Assembly (NCBI RefSeq): GCF_022539665.2
Contig: NC_081337.1
Span: 9,214,679 to 9,278,678, forward strand
Source of the DNA: Daphnia carinata
Lineage: Eukaryota > Arthropoda > Branchiopoda > Diplostraca > Daphniidae
Direction of reading: 5' to 3'
DNA length: 64,000 nt
How positions within the stretch are numbered: the stretch's first letter is position 1; the number at the start of each line of letters is the position of its first letter. Below, piece after piece: positions 58,858 through 64,000 of this stretch. The notes beneath the pieces are model-generated. The model did no database searches, was not told where the DNA came from, and worked only from the letters and a program-made list of their open reading frames with translations. The translations under genes were made by a program, and so were the position numbers.

Positions 58858-59687
58858 TTACATGTTTGGGGACTTGTGACGGTTAACCAGAACGGTCAGA
58901 TCGCGCGGATCAATGATGAAAGAATCTGGGTTATTTTTGGCCTCAGTGCTGGGTAGTTGATGTTGACGAGTAGCCAACCGTCGATGAATAACTACACCAG
59001 GCTGTTGCTGCTTGACAGTTTGAAGCGGATTTTCTTGTTGTTTCTGCCAATCCAGCACGTTACTCAAGAGTCTTATATACTTGATCGCAAGTCGAAGAAT
59101 CTCGTTCTTGCTTAACTTCTTTTCAGGTGGGTAGGTGGGAACGAGTTTACGCAACTCAGAGAATGCACCGCTAACGTTTTGTTGGCGCCAGCGTTCGCGA
59201 CTGTTACTGAAAGTCTTGCGTGGAAAGATGATTAGCGGACGACCGGACTCTTCCGACGTTGTCTTTTGTGTTACACGCCCTCCCAGGGGCGAAGTTGAGT
59301 GAGATGGCTGTCCTCGAGCCTTAGTTGGGTTTAATCGTTTGCGGAACTGCAGAATGGTAGCACTAGATATGGTTGAGGGACTCTCCGCTTTGATACTCTC
59401 AGACTCCTCGTGACTAGAACGGCTTGAGGATGATGTTGGCTCTTTCTTCACTTTAACTGTTTTCTTTACCTGTTTGCGAATCAGTAATATTCAGAAATTA
59501 TTTATATTTGATTAAAATCGCTTTCACTTACTTGAACATCATCCTCGTGACGTGACACGTTGTCGTTATCGTCAGTATCGGGTGAAAATTCTGAATTGTC
59601 TTCGAACTCTGACGTGTCGACATCGCTCGAGTTTGACGCCATACTTCGGATGCTGCTATTGCTCCGGCTTCGATTATCTCGTTGCAT
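58858..59687 (-). CDS. TAL1: TAL1/SCL-type basic helix-loop-helix transcription factor
   Basis: Two exons, 59687-59532 and 59469-58858, give 255 aa. The bHLH domain at about residues 138-195 reads [40 protein letters not shown] and [13 protein letters not shown]. The RERWRQQNV basic region and [19 protein letters not shown] are specific to the TAL/LYL/HLH3B group. The acidic, Ser-rich N-terminus contains a VKKEP motif, a potential SUMO acceptor. Vertebrate TAL1 dimerises with E proteins and works with GATA and LMO factors in blood and neural cells. In an arthropod a role in haemocytes or the nervous system is an inference. The C-terminus has a Gln-rich stretch. Confidence 0.9.
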
Positions 59688-61423
59688 TTGGGCTGGATAT
59701 CGTTATTGTTGTTTTCTAAGGATGTTGCAGTGGGGATATTTTCTTCGACTTGACTTCAGATGGAAACAATTTCAACTAAAACGATTATAGCTACAGAAAA
59801 ACAGTAGGAAAGAAAAAGGGGGCGGTATTTTATTGCTAGCGCTATCAGTTCGAGGGACAAAGTTCACCGTAGGCAAACTAGATTTCCCAATCAATTAGTC
59901 TAATATTTACCCAAAATGTTATTGTCCGCTACCGTCTCGTAAGCTAACTGAATTTGTCACCCATTCCATTCGAACGCATGGCTTTTTATATAAGACCAAG
60001 GTCCGAAAAAGCGGGTCATGCGCGCAACGAGCATCACCGTGTTTGGTGAACGGGAGCGTCCAATCCAGCGCCGAGGAAGAGTTGAAAGTTGACAGGGACC
60101 CCGCCCTTCTATATTGCCTATTACGAATCTTTTGACGTTCTTCAGTAAACCCTCCCCTTAGCCACTCCGCTTCTTTTCCTGTGAAAAAGTGTTTAAAAAA
60201 AAACTCTTATTCTACTTCTACACAATACGTATCATATTCCCCTATGGAGAGGGGTTGGCCGACTCTTTATTCAAACAGAGAAAAAAAAGGCCCCCCAAAA
60301 AATGATCGTATTAACTCGATAAATGTGCGTGGCATAAATCAGCGACTTTAAAACCTCGAAACTCGTGGGAGAAAAGCGGTTCATCAGCTTCAACTTTTCA
60401 AAAGTATCGCATACACTTCGAATAGGCCCCTAAAGTCTGAACGCACAAAGATTAGCAGACATTTGATACGATAAGAAGCCACCAAGAACTTCTTTTTCAG
60501 GGCTACCGACGGAGTTGAGTTGAATTGTTTTTGACATCTGTCACTCGCCACTTGACTGTCATGTCGCGTCCATTTTTTCCAAACATTTTCAGTTTGTTTT
60601 GCTTTTTCTTGATAATAGCCAGTTTCGTTGCCAACCGGTAGATAAATTAGCATCGTTATCAGTAACATAGGCAGTTGAGAATTAAACATTGGGTCACGTG
60701 GCACCAAACAGCAATAGATTTTATTTGGTTACTGTGTGTGAATGGATTTTCGATACTGTGCCTTTCGAGTGTGTAGGTACATATCGGCCTATTATAAAAC
60801 TCATTGAAACGGAAAGAGATCAACGTTAATCGCCTCCCTCCATTGGCACGCGACCGACCACCGATGCAATCAATTTATTCAACCTCATGACCCTGCTTTT
60901 CTCTTTTCATGATAATGCAATGTGGCTACAAAATTGCCATTCATTCTCCCCCATATGAAATCCTAATAGATTTTTTTTTTGTTATTGTAGTTACCGGAGA
61001 AAAAAAACGAGAAGAGGGTGAGGGGATTTTCATGTGACAAGTTCCCAAAGCTGTCAAAATACGTTATTGAGCTGCCTTTCCCTTTTCGCTTCTAAAAGCA
61101 CAGTCTTATCTCGAGTTAGCAGACGCTGCTCTGTGTGTACCAAATAACATCGTCGGCGTCGCACGCGGCGTCGTTGACAAAGCAGCAACATTCTGTATTT
61201 TGAAAAGAATTGGATCACCAACTATAATACAGTTGCATTCTACGTTTGGATTCAATTTGTCCCCAAATTCTGAATCGATTCCGTGTTTTATTGATCACAA
61301 AGCTTCAACATTATGATATGACATTCTAGAAAAATAAGGCGACATTACTTTAATGACATCAGTGGAACCACTATCCCTCTAGTGTAGGCGAGATGGGGAT
61401 CAAGACGAAAGCAAAAGATGAAC
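59688..61423. other. TAL1 upstream region with several GATA-type motifs
   Basis: 1.7 kb without a supported gene, upstream of TAL1 and downstream of the APD-like gene. GATA-type motifs visible by eye are at 60316 (CGATAAA), 60470 (CGATAAG), 60610 (TGATAAT), 60641 (AGATAAA), 60656 (TTATCAG) and 61106 (CTTATCT). Function is an inference. Confidence 0.35.
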
Positions 61424-63696
61424 TCATCGGAATGCACAAAATACGAGGAAGAGAGGGACAAGAAGAACAAACGTCAAATAGAGAGGCATCCGTGGTTCAC
61501 ACACACCACGAGCCACAAAGGTACGGTCCCAATCTTGTGATACACTGCTATTTGGAACAGGAATCGAGACGACCACTTTCTCTGATGAGTAAAAACTGAG
61601 CGGAAAGTTGCAGCTGGTGGAATTGTGGCAGACGTCAGTAGCCTCCGTTAAGTTGAATACGGTTTTGAGCAGGTCAAATTTCACCGACAACTTATTCCGT
61701 ACCTTTATTAATCACATAAACGTTAGATTATTAGCAAAATGGCATGTAGATAATTTTTTTTTTTTAATGCAGTGGTTTTTTTTTAAACTATACTAATTTT
61801 ATTCAAAAGAAAATGGTTGAGAAGAAAGGGTTTTAAAATTTCTAAAATGGCAACGTCTATTCGAATTTTCGAACCCTTCCCCTTGAATCCTACTGAATCT
61901 GTTTCAATTCCCATGCTTGCTACATCAGCGAAGGTAAGCAGCTGCTGCAGTCCCAGTTTTTTGTTTTCAATATTAATATATCTTATTCATTTAACTTTCA
62001 GATAGACAAATCAAAGTGTACATATTCAGCAATTCAAAGTTGGAGAAAATTGTGCTTCAAGATTCTCCCAGATTAACTGCAAATCAACAAGTAAGTCGAG
62101 TGCTCTCGTTCGTTGGTCGTTCAAAGAGATTCTAGTATTAAGTTCTTACAGTCCTAGTTCTATTTGCACTGTGAAATGCGTATAGTTTCATACCTTTTCG
62201 TTGGCACTTGAGAATATGAAATAGTAGTAGCCCTCCTCCTCGACAGTATACTTGATGTTGTTGTAACGTGGAGCAACGTCGTTGCTACATTGGTTTTCCG
62301 GCACAAGAGGCTGACTGAGTATGACTCCTTTGCAATGGAGCATTGCCTCCTCGCTGCTGGAGAATGATGACTCATTTGATTCAGAAGTATCGTTCAAATG
62401 GTTGTGATTAATGGTGCCTCGATCATCAGCAATCCCATCAGCTGTTACGTTCAAACTAAGGGTAGCATCTTCGTCCAACTCGTAAGCGCCATCTTCTTCC
62501 GAATCGACTTCCTCGTTGATGACGGCTGATAGTTTAGCACCTTTGTTATTTAACTGTTTCAATGGCCATCGATTTTTAGTCGCTTTTTGTTTCGACACAT
62601 TGGAGTGGGTATTGTTCGTTGGCTTTGTGTGATTTGTTGCTATGATATTTTTGACTTCTTGATATAGAGACTCAATTTCTTGTTGCAAAATTTTTTGAAG
62701 AGCTTTCTCTACTCTGATGACAACTTCAGTTGGCAATTGAGTATCATTGCGATCCGAATTGATGTTTTTCCTCTCAAGTAATTTGATAAGGCGCCGTTTT
62801 TCGTTGTGCGATTTGAGCAGTTGTAAGATTCGAGCTTTATCCTTTTTGGCTGGTTGTTTAAACAAAGCTGGAGCTGGAGCTTTGAAATCATCCGTCTCCA
62901 TTTGATATTGCTCGGCGAGCTTGTGTGACTCGAGACCCAGAATTTCGTTGGATTCATCTTCTTTAGACTCTCGTCCGACGTAAGCGCAGAATTTCAAACT
63001 ATGGATACCTTTAATCAACATGACATTTGCCCCGAGATACCTAAAGCGAACAGTTTTTAAAATTCATTTTACTTGATCCCGGAAAGATTGATTTCAATTA
63101 CCGAACACAACTTGAGACAGTCACTTCGGAGCCTTTCAGTAGGTAGAAACCCCAGAATTCTTTCAAGTCATCGTCCAGTTCAAATTCGCGTGTCATAGTT
63201 AGAGTTTGTGCTTTTGGGGTAACAGCCGGTCGATCGGCCATTAAATATGCGTCGAACGATGTATTCATTTGAATGTGTTGGCTCTACGCGTGCAACAGTT
63301 AACCACTTTTATGATAATGAGTAAAATCAAAACAAACTGTAATCCATACCTTGCACCAGCTAGTAGATACGTGTCCATCCATCAGTCTCATGTCAGATGC
63401 GCCGAACGTGACGACTGTGTCGGCATAGAGAACGTATTTGGCGTAAACTGGAATCACGATGAACAGCGTTGGTAGAGCAATTCCGAAAATAATCAAATGA
63501 AGGATTTTAGCTGCAGTTGAATTCATGAGTGAACATCTTGCATTTCCGCCTGTTGAATAAAACCAGTTGTCACGGGAGCTCTTAATTGGTAAAAAAGGGG
63601 AGGGGAGGATTTGCGCGTACTTGAATTGTTGACGGGAAGTGCGTCGTATTGGTATTTTGCGGATTCCAAGTTATAGTCTCCAAAGGAAAATGACAT
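61424..63696 (-). CDS. APD1-4-domain (DUF4792/4793) membrane protein
   Basis: Five exons, 63696-63621, 63549-63350, 63283-63102, 63040-62194 and 61702-61424, join in phase to 527 aa. An N-terminal transmembrane segment (ILHLIIFGIALPTLFIVIPV) is followed by YADTVVTFGASDMRLMDG and VSTSWCK, then FWGFYLLKGSEVTVSSCVR and MLIKGIHSLKFCAYVG. These match the animal members of the APD1-4 N and middle domains as I remember them. A long acidic, Ser-rich insert (about 200 residues) precedes EEEGYYYFIFSSANEK. The last exon adds a lumenal strand region (VRNKLSVKFDLLKTVFNLTE, with cysteines) and a C-terminal transmembrane helix (LYLTFVLLVPLFLVFCAF). No RING is present. Plant APD proteins are membrane E3 ligases; the function of the animal forms is unknown to me. 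The 5' end is uncertain: in-frame sequence continues up to 63858. Confidence 0.55.
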
Positions 63697-64000
63697 GTTG
63701 AGTGATTGTCGGTAATTGTAATCATCAGTTGATTGATAACTAAACCTACAAAATTTAAAAGAAAAAGGACCGCTGTTAGTTTTGTGGCTCGCTTCAATTG
63801 CCTGCAATCTGCGATTGTGAGGGAAAGGTGTTGATGTGACTGTTTTAATGTGCGCCACTTGATATCTTTGTACTTGTTTGTAAGGATTACGTGCTCTACT
63901 TGTTGTTTATAACGCCTCTGTAATCGCTTACGTACTGTCTGAAGATAATTTTCCGACACCATAGCAACAAAACTTCGGGAATTCTAAACCAATTGCGTGT
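63697..64000. other. 5' region of the APD-like gene at the window edge
   Basis: Contains open frames on the minus strand starting at 63858 and 63962. One may be a 5' exon of the APD-like gene (MVSENYLQT ends at a GTACGT donor), but I could not join it in phase. Confidence 0.3.

Noticed and set aside
61817-62184. Plus-strand frame starting MATSIRIFEPFPLNP with a GTAAGC donor, inside an intron of the APD-like gene
   Set aside because: The possible joined product is short, has no recognised family, and no further exons could be found on that strand.

Overview
The window is a gene-dense piece of an arthropod nuclear genome. The introns are mostly 50-80 bp with GT-AG ends, intergenic gaps are short, and the gene set is that of a bilaterian animal with arthropod families such as a spatzle-like ligand, a SEFIR receptor and ninjurin. 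My best guess is a branchiopod crustacean such as Daphnia. That is an inference from compactness and protein character, not a database result. There are no operons and no prokaryotic features.

Layout, left half. RBBP6 (minus, cut by the left edge) is followed by a SEFIR/IL-17-receptor-like gene, CCZ1, NDUFAB1 (minus), a cyclic-nucleotide-gated channel alpha subunit and a spatzle-like cystine-knot ligand. Then comes about 9.5 kb with no intact gene, which carries two decayed, intron-containing copies of a VIT-domain (VWA5A-like) gene. After it come a shippo-repeat ODF3/CIMAP gene, about 2.4 kb of non-coding sequence, and CSDE1/Unr (minus).

Layout, right half. Wolframin (WFS1), a secreted DUF985 cupin, ninjurin with three alternative terminal exons, SUMF1 (minus), UBAP1, SKP2, mitochondrial release factor MTRF1L (minus), MMACHC, TBC1D22 (minus), a BTB/13-zinc-finger gene, a TAL1/SCL-type bHLH gene (minus), and an APD-like membrane protein (minus) at the right edge. 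Nearly every exon chain was joined by hand so that splice phases agree. Many final lengths match the human orthologues closely (CCZ1 480 aa, WFS1 889, SKP2 424, ODF3 257).

The neighbours do not form a pathway. Several pairs are convergent with 3' ends 0.1-0.4 kb apart (CCZ1/NDUFAB1, SKP2/MTRF1L, MMACHC/TBC1D22, zinc finger/TAL1). Others are divergent from gaps of about 0.3-1 kb (SUMF1/U​BAP1, TBC1D22/zinc finger, MTRF1L/MMACHC), as expected of a compact genome. The most notable structures are the triplicated terminal exon of ninjurin, each copy followed by its own AATAAA, the VIT-domain pseudogene pair, and the secreted cupin with an altered metal-site region.
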